DNA from: Nakamurella aerolata
GTDB lineage: Bacteria; Actinomycetota; Actinomycetes; Mycobacteriales; Nakamurellaceae
Assembly: GCF_013002705.1 (NCBI RefSeq)
Contig: NZ_JABEND010000005.1
Coordinates: 1-64,000, forward strand
Length of the DNA: 64,000 nucleotides
Reading direction: 5' to 3'
The translations under genes and the position numbers were made by a program. Below are positions 35,358 through 44,692 of this stretch, piece by piece (position 1 is the stretch's first letter; each line of letters begins with the position of its first letter). The notes below the pieces were generated by a model, which ran no database searches, was not told the DNA's origin, and saw nothing but the letters and a program-made list of their open reading frames with translations.

Positions 35358-38312
35358 TCAGCTGCAGCCCGAGGTGGAGCCGCAGCCTTCACACAGGTAG
35401 CAGGAGCCGGACGGGCGCATCTTGGTACCGCAGGTGAAGCACAGCGGGGCATCGGCCGACTTGCCGAGCACCAGCTCCAGCACCTCGGTGGACGAGCCGG
35501 CGGCTCCCGTGGGAGTCGCGGCACCGGCAACAGTGGCAGCGGCATCGGCGGCGGCCGGGCCCTCGGCCTCGTCCACCGCTTCGGTACCGGCGGCCTTGTT
35601 CTCTGCGCGCTTCTCGCCGGTGTCGACGGAGACCGCCATGGCCTGCACCGCGTCGTCGTTGTTGTCGTCGTCGGAAGCGGCCGGAGCGGGGTTCGCCGCG
35701 ATGGTGCCGTTCACCTGGGCGGCACGCTCCTCGGCGGAGAAGATGCCGAGTTCGGCGCGCTTGTCCAGCGGCAGGTAGTCGAGCGCCATCCGACGGAACA
35801 GGTAATCCATCACCGACGAGGCGAGCCGGATGTCGGGGTCGTCCGTCATGCCGGCGGGTTCGAAGCGCAGGTTCTGGAACTTGGAGACGTAGAACTCCAG
35901 CGGAATGCCGTACTGCAGCCCGACCGAGATGGACAGCGAGAACGCGTCCATCACACCGGCCAGCGTCGAGCCCTGCTTGCCGAGCTTGACGAAGATCTCG
36001 CCGAGCCCGTCGTCCGGGTAGCTGCCGGTGGTCAGGTAACCCTCGGCGCCGCCGACGGTGAACGACACCGTCTGCGACGGGCGCTTCTTCGGCAGCCGTC
36101 GGCGCACCGGTTGGCCCGGTTCCACCGGCGCCGCAACGGTTTCGGTGGTGGCCGTTTCGGTTGCCTTGTTGTTCTTGGCGGCCGACAGCGGCTGACCGAC
36201 CTTGCAGTTGTCCCGGTAGATGGCCAGCGCCTTCAGGCCCAGCTTCCAGCCCTGGGCGTAGATCTCGGCGACGTCTTCGACGGTGGCAGACTCCGGCATG
36301 TTGACGGTCTTGGAGATAGCGCCGGAGATGAACGGCTGCACCGCGGCCATCATCCGCACGTGACCCATCGGCGCGATCGACCGCTCGCCCATCGCGCAGT
36401 CGAACACCTCGTAGTGCTCGGTACGCAGGCCGGGGGCGTCGACAACGTGGCCGTTCTCGGCGATGTACTCGACGATGGCTTCGATCTGTTCCGGCTGGTA
36501 GCCAAGGGCTTTCAGCGCCCGCGGTACGGTCTGGTTGACGATCTGCATGGAGCCGCCACCGACCAGCTTCTTGAACTTGACCAGCGCAAGGTCGGGTTCG
36601 ACGCCGGTGGTGTCGCAGTCCATCATCAGGCCGATGGTGCCGGTGGGGGCCAGCACGGACGCCTGGGCGTTGCGGTAGCCGTTGCGCTCGCCCAGCGCGA
36701 GGGTCTGCTCCCACACCTTGCCGGCGAGCGTCCCGATCCGCGCGGCGTCGCGGCCGAGTTCGCCCGGCACCAAACGGATCTGGTCGTTCGCGGCGGCGTG
36801 CTTGCGCATCACCCGCTTGTGTCCGTCTGCGTTACGGGCGTAGCCGTTGTACGGGCCGACGACGCCCGCCATCTCGGCGGACCGCTTGTACGCGGTGGCC
36901 TGCATCAGCGAGGTGATGGCGGCGGCGAGGCTGCGGCCACCCTCGGAGTCGTACGCGTGGCCGGTGGCCATCAGCAGCGCACCGAGGTTCGCATAGCCGA
37001 TGCCCAGCTGCCGGTAGTTGCGGGTGGTCTCGGCGATCGGGTCGGTCGGGAAGTCGGCGAAGGAGATGGAGATGTCCATCGCGGTGAAGACGAACTCGAC
37101 GGCCTTGGCGAACGTGTCGGCGTCGAAAGCGCCGTCGTCGCCGAGGAACTTCAGCAGGTTCATCGAGGCGAGGTTGCAGGACGAATTGTCCAGGTGCATG
37201 TACTCGCTGCACGGGTTGGACGCGTTGATCCGACCCGACTCGGGGCAAGTGTGCCAGTCGTTGATGGTGTCGTCGTACTGGATGCCGGGGTCGGCGCACT
37301 CCCACGCGGCGGTGGTGATCTTGTTGAACAGCTCTTGCGCGTCGACGGTGTCGATCACCTCACCGGTCTTGCGACCGCGCAGACCGAACTCGCCGGCCGA
37401 CTCGACGGCGCGCATGAACTCGTCGGAGACGCGCACCGAGTTGTTCGCGTTCTGGTACTGCACGGAGACGATGTCGTCGCCGCCGAGGTCCATGTCGAAT
37501 CCGGCGTCGCGCAGCACCCGGATCTTGTTCTCTTCCTTTGCCTTGGTCTCGACGAACTCGACAATGTCCGGGTGGTCGACGTCCAGCACCACCATCTTGG
37601 CGGCGCGGCGGGTGGCGCCACCGGACTTGATGGTGCCGGCGGAGGCGTCGGCGCCCCGCATGAAGCTGACCGGCCCCGAGGCGGTGCCACCGGAGGACAG
37701 CAACTCCTTGGACGAGCGGATGCGGGACAGGTTGAGGCCGGCCCCCGAGCCGCCCTTGAAGATCAAGCCCTCTTCCCGGTACCAGTTCAGGATGGAATCC
37801 ATGGTGTCGTCGACCGCGAGGATGAAGCAGGCCGAAACCTGTTGCGGCGACGCGGTTCCGACGTTGAACCAGACCGGGGAGTTGAACGAGAAGACCTGGT
37901 GCAGCAGCATCCAGGTGAGCTCGTGGTTGAAGATCTCGGCGTCGGTGTCGGTGGCGAAATAGCCGTTGGCCTTGCCGGCCTCGGTGTACTTGGTGACGAC
38001 CCGGTCGATGATGTCTTTGAGGCTGGACTCCCTGGTGTCGGAGCCGACGGCGCCGCGGAAGTACTTGCTGGTGACGATGTTGGTGGCATTGATCGACCAG
38101 AAGTCGGGGAACTCGACGCCGCGCTGCTCGAAGTTGATGCTGCCGTCCCGCCAGTTCGTCATCACCACGTCGCGGCGCTGCCAGGTCACCTGGTCGTAGG
38201 GGTGCACACCTGCGGTGGTGAACACCCGCTGCAGGGTCAGGCCCTTGCCGGTCGGGGTGGTGGCGGTGCCTGCGGTGGAGGCGGCGACGCCGTTGCTGAC
38301 GGTTTCGGTCAT
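35358..38312 (-). CDS. nrdJ: Vitamin B12-dependent (class II) ribonucleotide reductase
   Basis: A 984-aa enzyme that reduces ribonucleotides to deoxyribonucleotides with adenosylcobalamin. FNSPVWFNVG and ACFILAVDDTMDSI are near the N-terminus, GSGAGLNLSRIRS follows, and NPCSEYMHLDNSSCNLASMN carries the radical-site residues. LAPTGTIGLMMDCDTTGVEP is typical of NrdJ. The C-terminal zinc-ribbon tail (CFTCGTKM, CYLCEGCGSTSGCS) provides the redox cysteines. nrdR lies 170 bp upstream on the same strand, and the spacer shows no cobalamin riboswitch that I can recognise. Confidence 0.95.
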   Translation of the reverse strand: MTETVSNGVAASTAGTATTPTGKGLTLQRVFTTAGVHPYDQVTWQRRDVVMTNWRDGSINFEQRGVEFPDFWSINATNIVTSKYFRGAVGSDTRESSLKDIIDRVVTKYTEAGKANGYFATDTDAEIFNHELTWMLLHQVFSFNSPVWFNVGTASPQQVSACFILAVDDTMDSILNWYREEGLIFKGGSGAGLNLSRIRSSKELLSSGGTASGPVSFMRGADASAGTIKSGGATRRAAKMVVLDVDHPDIVEFVETKAKEENKIRVLRDAGFDMDLGGDDIVSVQYQNANNSVRVSDEFMRAVESAGEFGLRGRKTGEVIDTVDAQELFNKITTAAWECADPGIQYDDTINDWHTCPESGRINASNPCSEYMHLDNSSCNLASMNLLKFLGDDGAFDADTFAKAVEFVFTAMDISISFADFPTDPIAETTRNYRQLGIGYANLGALLMATGHAYDSEGGRSLAAAITSLMQATAYKRSAEMAGVVGPYNGYARNADGHKRVMRKHAAANDQIRLVPGELGRDAARIGTLAGKVWEQTLALGERNGYRNAQASVLAPTGTIGLMMDCDTTGVEPDLALVKFKKLVGGGSMQIVNQTVPRALKALGYQPEQIEAIVEYIAENGHVVDAPGLRTEHYEVFDCAMGERSIAPMGHVRMMAAVQPFISGAISKTVNMPESATVEDVAEIYAQGWKLGLKALAIYRDNCKVGQPLSAAKNNKATETATTETVAAPVEPGQPVRRRLPKKRPSQTVSFTVGGAEGYLTTGSYPDDGLGEIFVKLGKQGSTLAGVMDAFSLSISVGLQYGIPLEFYVSKFQNLRFEPAGMTDDPDIRLASSVMDYLFRRMALDYLPLDKRAELGIFSAEERAAQVNGTIAANPAPAASDDDNNDDAVQAMAVSVDTGEKRAENKAAGTEAVDEAEGPAAADAAATVAGAATPTGAAGSSTEVLELVLGKSADAPLCFTCGTKMRPSGSCYLCEGCGSTSGCS

Positions 38313-38482
38313 GACGGTGAATCCCTTCGGAGCAAGACTCGGGTGTCGGGGTAGATCGATGCTGTGGCTGTCGGGTAGTCGGATGGCTGGCGATGCTGGC
38401 AGGTGCTGACGGTTGACGGTGGAGCGGTCCGTGGCCGGTCCCAGGTTCAGCGCGGCCGACCGGCCGGGGCGGCGCTGTCGGG

Positions 38483-38992
38483 TCAGGGACCGGCGGCGAC
38501 GGGATCGGCGCTGGCGGCGCCGGCCGGTTCGGCCTGCGGACCGGGCGGATGATCGGCGCGCAGCGAGACGATCTCGGCGATGAAGTCGTCCGCGCTGGTG
38601 AAGGCCCGGTACACCGAGGCGAAGCGCAGATAGGCGACCTCGTCGAGCTCGCGCAGCGGCCCGAGGATGGCCAACCCGATCTCTTGACTCGGCACCTCGG
38701 CGGCTCCTGATGCCCGCACGGTGTCTTCCACCGTCTGGGCGAGCAGCGCCAGCGCGTCCTCATCCACCGGCCGGCCCTGGCAGGCCCGGCGGACTCCGCC
38801 GATCACCTTGCCGCGGCTGAACGGCTCGGTGACGCCGCTGCGTTTGACGACGGCCAGCACCGCTTCTTCAACGGTGGTGAACCTGCGTTGGCAGTCCTGG
38901 CACGACCTGCGGCGACGGATGGTCTGGCCGTCGTCGACCTCGCGGGAGTCGATCACTTTGGAATCGCCGTGATGACAGAACGGACACCGCAT
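38483..38992 (-). CDS. nrdR: Transcriptional repressor NrdR
   Basis: A 169-aa regulator of ribonucleotide reductase genes. The zinc ribbon [17 protein letters not shown] with [12 protein letters not shown] is followed by the ATP-cone ([20 protein letters not shown]), which senses ATP/dATP. The tail after residue 145 is a Pro/Ala extension. AGGAGG lies upstream of the ATG at 38992. It heads the nrdR-nrdJ unit and probably represses itself through the box at 39169-39184. Confidence 0.95.
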   Translation of the reverse strand: MRCPFCHHGDSKVIDSREVDDGQTIRRRRSCQDCQRRFTTVEEAVLAVVKRSGVTEPFSRGKVIGGVRRACQGRPVDEDALALLAQTVEDTVRASGAAEVPSQEIGLAILGPLRELDEVAYLRFASVYRAFTSADDFIAEIVSLRADHPPGPQAEPAGAASADPVAAGP

Positions 38993-39070
38993 GTGATCAC
39001 CTCCTGCTGCTTGCGCTCAGTCGCCGGTGCAGTTCCGGTGGACAGAGCGGCCGGTTCGTGTGGATCGATG

Positions 39071-39153
39071 TGGACAACCAACGGCGTCGTGCCGAGCCCG
39101 GTGGGGACAACTCGGTGGACAACCATCCAGCGTCTGACCCAACCTGTGGACAA
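39071..39153 (-). promoter_or_regulatory. Cluster of DnaA boxes upstream of nrdR
   Basis: Read on the minus strand there are TTGTCCACA at 39079-39071, TTGTCCCCA at 39112-39104, TTGTCCACC at 39124-39116 and TTGTCCACA at 39153-39145. Two match the high-GC actinobacterial DnaA box exactly and all face the same way. No dnaA or dnaN is nearby, so this looks like a promoter target rather than an origin. Confidence 0.65.
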
Positions 39154-39168
39154 CTTACACCGTTGTGA

Positions 39169-39184
39169 CTACTAGATGTAGGGG
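39169..39184 (-). promoter_or_regulatory. Predicted NrdR box
   Basis: CTACTAGATGTAGGGG (plus strand) holds the core ACTAGATGTAG of the NrdR operator and matches 12 of 16 positions of the palindrome ACACTAGATGTAGTGT. A weaker candidate at 39137-39152 is one box spacing (32 bp) away. The position upstream of nrdR-nrdJ fits autoregulation. Confidence 0.6.
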
Positions 39185-39277
39185 TGACTCTAAGCCTGCC
39201 CCTGGGTGTCCGCAAGCCTGTGCTGGCGTGTCGCCCGTCGACTCGCCGCGCGTCCAGCCGCCGGCTGCGCCGGCGCC

Positions 39278-39823
39278 TCAGCCGGCCGCCGGCACCGACA
39301 GCTGCACGCCGGGAACCAGCTCGGAACCCGAGCCAAGGCCGTTCAGATCGCGGATCTGCTGCACCACCTGCCTGGTGTCGGCACCGGGCGCCACCCGACT
39401 GGCGATCTGCCAGACCGACTCCCCCGGCTGCACGGTGACCGTTGACACCGACACCGGAGCCGGGGCGGCGGAACCGCCACCGAGCCACTGCGTCCCGAGC
39501 CAGACCGCGGTGAAGACGACCGTCACGGTGACGGTGAGCCGCGCCCAGCGCTGCAGCCGCACACCCGCTCCCGGCGCGCTGCCCTCGCAGCCGTACCGAT
39601 ACCCGGCGTCGCGCCGCCGCCCCGGCCGGGGCCGAACCGCAGTCGCGATACCGTAACTCGGCCCGGTACCGGCGGCCGCACCGCGAGGACGCAGCGGGTC
39701 CGCCGCGCGACGGCTGGCCGGCACCGCGACGGATCGGTTTCCCACCGGGCGCGCCGAATCCTGTGACGAACGCCGGCCCGAGCGTGCCGGCGAGGAAAGC
39801 CTTCCAGGGCTGATGACCGTCAT
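39278..39823 (-). CDS. LysM-domain membrane protein, SOS division-inhibitor type
   Basis: A 181-aa protein with a basic disordered cytoplasmic N-terminus of about 95 residues, one membrane segment (LTVTVTVVFTAVWLGTQWL, about residues 97-115) and a C-terminal LysM domain (VTVQPGESVWQIASRV...LVPGVQLSVP) that binds peptidoglycan. Its place, divergent from lexA behind LexA boxes, matches ChiZ (Rv2719c) of mycobacteria and DivS of corynebacteria, which slow division after DNA damage. That role is inferred from context and architecture. The start is the ATG at 39823 with AAAGGA upstream. Confidence 0.82.
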   Translation of the reverse strand: MTVISPGRLSSPARSGRRSSQDSARPVGNRSVAVPASRRAADPLRPRGAAAGTGPSYGIATAVRPRPGRRRDAGYRYGCEGSAPGAGVRLQRWARLTVTVTVVFTAVWLGTQWLGGGSAAPAPVSVSTVTVQPGESVWQIASRVAPGADTRQVVQQIRDLNGLGSGSELVPGVQLSVPAAG

Positions 39824-40060
39824 CGAACTGTCCTTTCCTGCAGTGACCTGGTGCCGGCCGCCTCGGCGACCAGACCCAGGGTCGAACTGATGTACCCCTG
39901 CTGCGATGTAGTCCAACACTGGGCACCGACAGTGGTGCCTGACCTGCACAAACGACGCTGACCGGCGTTCACGCCGGGCACCCGAGGCGACCGCTGCGGC
40001 ACCGCACCGGGCGCCGTGAGGGCTGCGCTGCCGAGGTACCCGCAGCCGGCGGCGACCTTG

Positions 40061-40124
40061 GTGACGCCAGTGACGCCAGTGACGGCGGTGACGCCAGTGA
40101 CGCCAGTGACCCCAGTGACAGCGG
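40061..40124. repeat. 9-bp minisatellite in the LysM leader region
   Basis: Seven units of GTGACGCCA or close variants (GTGACGGCG, GTGACCCCA, GTGACAGCG) run head to tail, between the LexA boxes and the LysM start codon. Confidence 0.85.
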
Positions 40125-40312
40125 TGCGGTCGATACGGCAGCGACCCGAAGCACGCCGCGCGCACACCTGTACGAACAGCGAACGGCGAGCGTTGATTCC
40201 ATCGACGCCGCGGCAGGCGGTCGGCGCACAGCGAACGACTCCCCCGCGAACGGTGACACCCACGGGGCGGCACCACTGAGCGACCGCAGTGGATTCCCCG
40301 TTCCGACGCTGA

Positions 40313-40345
40313 TCGAACGCGCGTTCTATCGAACACATGCCCGAA
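40313..40345. promoter_or_regulatory. LexA boxes on the LysM-gene side
   Basis: TCGAACGCGCGTTCTA at 40313-40328 matches TCGAAC-N4-GTTCGA at all but one position. TCGAACACATGCCCGA at 40330-40345 is a second, weaker site. They lie nearest the predicted LysM promoter, on the far side from lexA. Confidence 0.7.
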
Positions 40346-40392
40346 GTTTTACACAGCTAGGACGGGATTGGGAAGAAAAATCGGCGTGTCGA

Positions 40393-40408
40393 TCGAACGC
40401 ATGTTTGA
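40393..40408. promoter_or_regulatory. LexA box upstream of lexA
   Basis: TCGAACGCATGTTTGA differs from the TCGAAC-N4-GTTCGA consensus at one base. It is 88 bp upstream of the lexA start and should mediate autorepression. Confidence 0.8.
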
Positions 40409-40495
40409 ATCGTGACCTTGCGCGGATTACTGTCGGTGGCAGCCCACAGAATGTGCGTCGGCCGCCCGGCCGACCGTAAGCGGAGGAGAGAGACC

Positions 40496-41230
40496 GTGGC
40501 CGAAAAGAAGCGCACGTCCAACGACGAGGCTGCGCCCGCCGGCGCCACCCGCGGCTCTCGCGCCGCAGGTGAGACCGTCCGCCACGAGCGCCCATTGACC
40601 ATGCGCCAGCAGAAGGTGCTCAAGGTGATCAGGGACTCGGTGTCCACCCGCGGGTATCCGCCGAGCGTCCGCGAGATCGGCGAGATGGTCGGTCTCAAGT
40701 CACCGTCGTCGGTGGCGCACCAGCTGGCCGTGTTGGAGCGCAAGGGTCTGCTGCGGAAAGACCGCAACCGCCCACGGGCGGTCGACGTTCGGCCGTCGGA
40801 CGATTTCGATCCGGCCGTCCCGCAGATGAACGAGCACGGCGTGGCGATGCATCCGACACCGGCCTATGTTCCCGTTGTCGGTCGGATCGCCGCGGGCGGG
40901 CCGATTCTCGCCGAGGAAGCCGTCGAAGACATCTTCCCGCTGCCCCGCGAGCTGGTCGGCGACGGCAGTCACTTCCTGCTCAAGGTGGTCGGCGACTCCA
41001 TGATCGACGCGGCCATCACCGATGGCGACTGGGTGGTGGTGCAGCAGCGCCAGACCGCGGAGAACGGCGAGATCGTGGCGGCGCTGCTCGACGGCGAGGC
41101 GACCGTGAAGACCTTCAAGCGGGTGGACGGGCACGTCTGGCTGCTGCCGGCAAACTCGTCGTTCGACCCGATCCCTGGCGATGCGGCATCGGTGCTGGGT
41201 CGGGTGGTGGCGGTACTGCGCAAGGTGTGA
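40496..41230 (+). CDS. lexA: SOS repressor LexA
   Basis: A 244-aa repressor. The winged-helix domain starts [16 protein letters not shown] and includes [20 protein letters not shown] (recognition helix). The peptidase domain has the Ala133-Gly134 cleavage site in RIAAGGP, the nucleophile Ser168 in GDSMIDAAI and Lys205 in ATVKTFK. The GTG at 40496 is preceded by GGAGGAGAG. The N-terminal 35 residues are a short disordered extension. It is autoregulated via the box at 40393 and is divergent from the LysM gene, the conserved actinobacterial arrangement. Confidence 0.95.
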   Translation: MAEKKRTSNDEAAPAGATRGSRAAGETVRHERPLTMRQQKVLKVIRDSVSTRGYPPSVREIGEMVGLKSPSSVAHQLAVLERKGLLRKDRNRPRAVDVRPSDDFDPAVPQMNEHGVAMHPTPAYVPVVGRIAAGGPILAEEAVEDIFPLPRELVGDGSHFLLKVVGDSMIDAAITDGDWVVVQQRQTAENGEIVAALLDGEATVKTFKRVDGHVWLLPANSSFDPIPGDAASVLGRVVAVLRKV

Positions 41231-41249
41231 GCCGCCGCCACGCGCGGGC

Positions 41250-42047
41250 TCAGTGCAGGGCGGCGCGGACCGCCGCGATGTCGGCGCGCTGCCCGGCCGG
41301 TGCGGTCTCCACGATGGCCGGCGCACCGGCCTCGGCCACCACTGCACCGATCAGTTCGGGGTCGATCTGATTGTCGGCGCCAGCGCCGAACGGTTGGCCG
41401 CCGAAGTTGGCGTGCCGGTCGCGGGTGGAACCGAACGGGTCACGAGAACCATTGGCGTGCACCAGGTCTATCCGGCCGGTGATGGACTTGATCTGCTCAA
41501 TGGCTTGTGCCAACTCGATACCGGCGGCGAAGGCATGGCAGGTGTCGAGGCAGAATCCGGCGCCGAACTCCCCCACCGCGTCCCACAGCCGGCCGATCTG
41601 GTCAAGGGTGCGGGCCATCGCATTGTCGCCGCCGGCGGTGTTCTCGATGAGCACCGGTACCGGCAGCTCCCCGGCCCGTTCGAAGAACTTTCGCCAGTTG
41701 TCGAAGCCGGTGGCGGCATCGTCACTGTCGCCGACGTGCCCGCCGTGCACGATCAGCCCACGGGCGCCGATCGCGGCGGCGCCGGCCGCGTGGGATGCCA
41801 GCAGCTTGCGGCTGGGGATGCGGATGCGGTTGTTGGTCGAGGCGATGTTGATGCGGTACGGCGCGTGAATGAACACCGCGATCTCGCTGCTGGCGAAGGC
41901 GGCAGCGTCATCACGTTCCGGCGGGTCCACCCAGCCCTGCGGTTCGGTGAGGAAGAACTGGACAGCGTCCGCGCCGAGTTCGGCCGCCGCCGCCAGCGGA
42001 TCGGGACTGTCGAGGTGGGCACCAACGGGTTGCGCTGCGGTGGTCAT
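41250..42047 (-). CDS. nfo: Deoxyribonuclease IV / AP endonuclease (Nfo)
   Basis: A 265-aa TIM-barrel AP endonuclease of base-excision repair. AHLDSPDPLAAAAELGADAV opens the barrel. The metal-binding residues lie in HAPYRINIAS, LIVHGGHVGDS, LIENTAGGDN, FCLDTCHAFAAG, LVHANGSRDPFGSTRDRHAN and IVETA. TAGCGT (42059-42054) is six bases before the ATG at 42047, so it is probably leaderless. It is convergent with lexA, 19 bp apart. No LexA box was seen. Confidence 0.92.
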   Translation of the reverse strand: MTTAAQPVGAHLDSPDPLAAAAELGADAVQFFLTEPQGWVDPPERDDAAAFASSEIAVFIHAPYRINIASTNNRIRIPSRKLLASHAAGAAAIGARGLIVHGGHVGDSDDAATGFDNWRKFFERAGELPVPVLIENTAGGDNAMARTLDQIGRLWDAVGEFGAGFCLDTCHAFAAGIELAQAIEQIKSITGRIDLVHANGSRDPFGSTRDRHANFGGQPFGAGADNQIDPELIGAVVAEAGAPAIVETAPAGQRADIAAVRAALH

Positions 42048-42232
42048 GCCGTCACGCTATCTGCCCGCTCGGACGGTGCCTTGCCCATCACGCGGTGGTG
42101 ACGCTCGACCGATGTGCCGGCACCGGGCTCGGAGTCAGGGCGGTGGACGATCGCGGCCACCAGGCCGGGCGGCGACGCGGCCGAGCACAGTGCACTCGCC
42201 GGCTACCTACCAGCTAGCGGCGGCGCTGGGGT

Positions 42233-42691
42233 TCAGCTGCCGGAGCGGTTCGGGTCGCTGAACTGCTGATCGCCCGCGGTCGCCGGAGTGTAGGGCTGCG
42301 CCGGACGGGCCACCTGCGGCACCGCTTCGGCGACGGGCTGCTGCACCGGCACCTGCTGCGCTGGCTGCTGGTACTGCAGCTGCGCGGGGGTCGCCGGCTG
42401 CACGGTGTTGGCCGGCACCGGCTGCACCGGCACTGCCTGAGCCGGCGCCGCCTGAGCTGGCGCTGCCTGGGTCGGCTGGACCGGTTGCGGAGCGGTGAGC
42501 TGCGGCGTTTCAGCCTGCTGGGCGTCAGCGGACTTGCGGCTGTCGTCGTCCTGCATCGCACCGACCTCGGACTTGAGGATGCGCAGCGAGCGGCCGACAC
42601 CGCGAGCGGCGTCCGGGAGCTTCTTGGCTCCGAACAGCAGGATGAACGCAGCGATAATGATCAACCAGTGCCACCAGGACAATCCGCCCAT
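42233..42691 (-). CDS. tatA: Sec-independent translocase protein TatA
   Basis: A 152-aa component of the twin-arginine translocation pore. [20 protein letters not shown] is the N-terminal membrane helix. [20 protein letters not shown] is the hinge and amphipathic helix with the family FGxxKLPxxxR motif. The tail from residue 50 on is a Gln/Pro/Ala low-complexity stretch, longer than usual. The ATG at 42691 has GGAGGGA upstream. tatC is not in the window. The genome likely uses it for Tat substrates such as the DUF4185 lipoprotein. Confidence 0.92.
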   Translation of the reverse strand: MGGLSWWHWLIIIAAFILLFGAKKLPDAARGVGRSLRILKSEVGAMQDDDSRKSADAQQAETPQLTAPQPVQPTQAAPAQAAPAQAVPVQPVPANTVQPATPAQLQYQQPAQQVPVQQPVAEAVPQVARPAQPYTPATAGDQQFSDPNRSGS

Positions 42692-43054
42692 GATGTGTCC
42701 CTCCAAGAGTTCAGGTCGCTTCTATGACCAGGACGTCGAGCCTCAGCCTACGCTGTGTGGCCCGAGCGGGCAGCGACGGCAACACCATTCACCGAAGCCG
42801 CACAGCACCGGCACGGTCGCCGCACAGCGCGGCTTCGGCGGTACTGCTTGGGCTCCACCGGCGCTGCTGGGGCGCGGCGACTCGTCGGTCGGCGCCGGAC
42901 TGCACTACTCCGGTGGAGGTTGGCGACCCACCCTGGCTCTGTGCGCCGCCACTAGTGCGTTCGGGGCCGACGCCGCGGCGGATGGGTCGAGCGGAGCACC
43001 TCGCGCCAGGACGGCGGCGGTGCGCTCCGGTCACTGAGCGACGGTGCGCTCCGG
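42692..43054. other. tatA-hflX spacer
   Basis: 363 bp without a credible gene. TAGGCT at 42750-42745 (minus strand) is a possible tatA -10 box about 55 bp upstream of the start. The left edge of the spacer, next to hflX, carries half of a 24-bp direct repeat. Confidence 0.4.
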
Positions 43055-43067
43055 TCACTGAGCGGCG
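43017..43067 (-). repeat. 24-bp tandem duplication spanning the hflX stop codon
   Basis: TGCGCTCCGGTCACTGAGCG occurs at 43021-43040 and 43045-43064, a 24-bp period. The right-hand copy contains the hflX stop (TGA read on the minus strand); the left-hand copy lies just beyond it. Confidence 0.8.
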
Positions 43068-44617
43068 GTCGAGTAACCGGACAGCGCGCCGGCCAGATCC
43101 TGCGGAACCTTGGCGGTGAGCCGGGTTCCGCCGGCCTCGTGGTCTTGGTGCAGCACCGTGCCCTCGCGGTGGGTGCGGTCGACCAGCGCCCCCTGGTCGA
43201 ACGGGACCAGCACATCGACCAGAACCGCCGGGTCGGGAAGCCGCTCGCCGATCACCGCGCGCAGCTCGTCGATCCCGGCGCCGGTACGGGCCGAGCAGAA
43301 CACCGCATCGGGGAACAGGTGCCGCAGCCGCAGCAGCTCGTCGTCGGAGGCGGCGTCGATCTTGTTGACCACCAAGATTTCCGGAACCTGGGCGGCGTCG
43401 ATGTCGGCGAGCACCTCGCGGACGGCGGCGACCTGTTGCTCGGGGTTCGGGTCGGAGCCGTCGATCACGTGCAGCAGCAGGTCCGACTCGGCGACCTCTT
43501 CGAGAGTCGACCGGAACGACTCCACCAGTTGATGCGGCAGGTGCCGGACGAAACCCACCGTGTCGGTCAGGGTGAACTCGCGGCCGTCATCGGCGCGGCT
43601 GCGCCGAGTGGTCGGGTCAAGGGTGGCGAACAGCGCGTCCTGCACCAGTACCCCGGCCCGGGTCAGCCGGTTCAGCAGCGACGACTTGCCTGCGTTGGTG
43701 TAACCGGCGATCGACACGGCCGGTACCTGGCGGGCACGTCTGCGAGAACGCTTGGTGTCACGAACTTTTCGCATCGCCGACAGGTCGGTGCGCAGCTGCG
43801 AGATGCGCTTGTGGATGCGCCTGCGGTCCAACTCGAGCTTGGTCTCACCCGGGCCGCGGGAGCCCATACCGGCGCCGCCGGACACCCGACCGCCCTGCTG
43901 CCGGGACAGCGCCTCGCCCCAACCGCGCAACCGCGGCAGGAAGTAGTTGAGTTGCGCCAGCTCGACCTGCGCCTTGCCCTCCTTGGACGAGGCGTGCTGG
44001 GCGAAAATGTCGAGGATCAGAGCCGTCCGGTCGATCACCTTGACCCGCAGCCGCTGCTCGAGGTTGCGCAGCTGGGCCGGGCTGAGCTCGCCGTCGCAGA
44101 TCACCGTGTCGGCACCGGTGGCGGCCACCAGCTCGGCGAGTTCGGCGACCTTGCCCGACCCGATGTACGTGGCGGCGTCCGGCTGCCGGCGGCGCTGCAC
44201 CACCGCGTCCAGCACCACAGACCCTGCGGTTTCGGCGAGTCGGCTAAGTTCGGCCATCGAGGCGTCCGCGGCTGCGGCGGTGGCGCTGTCGGCGCCCCAG
44301 ATGCCGACCAACACCACCCGTTCCAGCTGCAGTTCGCGGTACTCGACCTCGGTGATGTCGGTGAGCTGCGTCGACAGACCGGCGACGCGGCGCAGCGCCG
44401 CACGATCGGCAAGGTCTTCCTCACCTCTGGTGACCGTGCCGCTGGTGACCGTGCCTCTGGTGAACGTCGCCGGGTGGACGTCGGGCCGCTCGGCCGGTGC
44501 GTCCTCGTCCCGGTCCGACACTTTCCGATCCGACAATGACGCTCGGCGGCCTTCGTCGTCCGGTTCCGGACGATCCGAGGCTGGACGGTCTGCTGCTGAT
44601 ACGGGGAGTTCACTCAT
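43055..44617 (-). CDS. hflX: Ribosome-associated GTPase HflX
   Basis: A 520-aa GTPase that splits stalled or idle 70S ribosomes and contributes to macrolide tolerance in mycobacteria. The HflX N-terminal domain includes YIGSGKVAEL and DRTALILDIFAQHASSKEGK. GGAGMGSRGPGETKLELDRR is the family signature. The G-domain has GYTNAGKSSLLNRL (G1), DTVGFVRHLP (G3) and NKID (G4). The start is the ATG at 44617 with GGAAGG upstream. An N-terminal stretch of about 75 residues is charged, with GTVTSGTVTRG repeats. Confidence 0.93.
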   Translation of the reverse strand: MSELPVSAADRPASDRPEPDDEGRRASLSDRKVSDRDEDAPAERPDVHPATFTRGTVTSGTVTRGEEDLADRAALRRVAGLSTQLTDITEVEYRELQLERVVLVGIWGADSATAAAADASMAELSRLAETAGSVVLDAVVQRRRQPDAATYIGSGKVAELAELVAATGADTVICDGELSPAQLRNLEQRLRVKVIDRTALILDIFAQHASSKEGKAQVELAQLNYFLPRLRGWGEALSRQQGGRVSGGAGMGSRGPGETKLELDRRRIHKRISQLRTDLSAMRKVRDTKRSRRRARQVPAVSIAGYTNAGKSSLLNRLTRAGVLVQDALFATLDPTTRRSRADDGREFTLTDTVGFVRHLPHQLVESFRSTLEEVAESDLLLHVIDGSDPNPEQQVAAVREVLADIDAAQVPEILVVNKIDAASDDELLRLRHLFPDAVFCSARTGAGIDELRAVIGERLPDPAVLVDVLVPFDQGALVDRTHREGTVLHQDHEAGGTRLTAKVPQDLAGALSGYSTAAQ

Positions 44618-44692
44618 CTGGCCTTCCAGGGTGCCACGTCGGCACCGGAATCTCAGCCCGATTTCTCCGCGGGCAGACCGGCGGAGATTCGA

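Larger units (their letters stand above)
39824..40495. other. Divergent lexA / LysM regulatory region
   Basis: This 672-bp stretch has no convincing gene. It holds LexA boxes at 40313-40345 and 40393-40408 and a 9-bp repeat at 40061-40124. If the LysM mRNA starts near the LexA boxes, it has a leader of over 450 nt. Two frames through the repeat (Val-Thr-Gly or Ser-Leu-Ala runs) look like by-products of it. Confidence 0.5.

Noticed and set aside
38313-38482. Cobalamin riboswitch upstream of nrdJ
   Set aside because: The spacer is short and I found no B12-box-like conserved core; nrdJ uses B12 as a cofactor and need not be B12-repressed.
39071-39153. Replication origin suggested by DnaA boxes
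   Set aside because: No dnaA, dnaN or AT-rich unwinding region is nearby, and the boxes sit in a gene promoter.
39820-40338. Minus-strand ORF of 172 codons in the lexA-LysM spacer
   Set aside because: Its start overlaps LexA boxes and its middle is the 9-bp repeat read as Val-Thr-Gly. No recognisable domain; more likely leader RNA.
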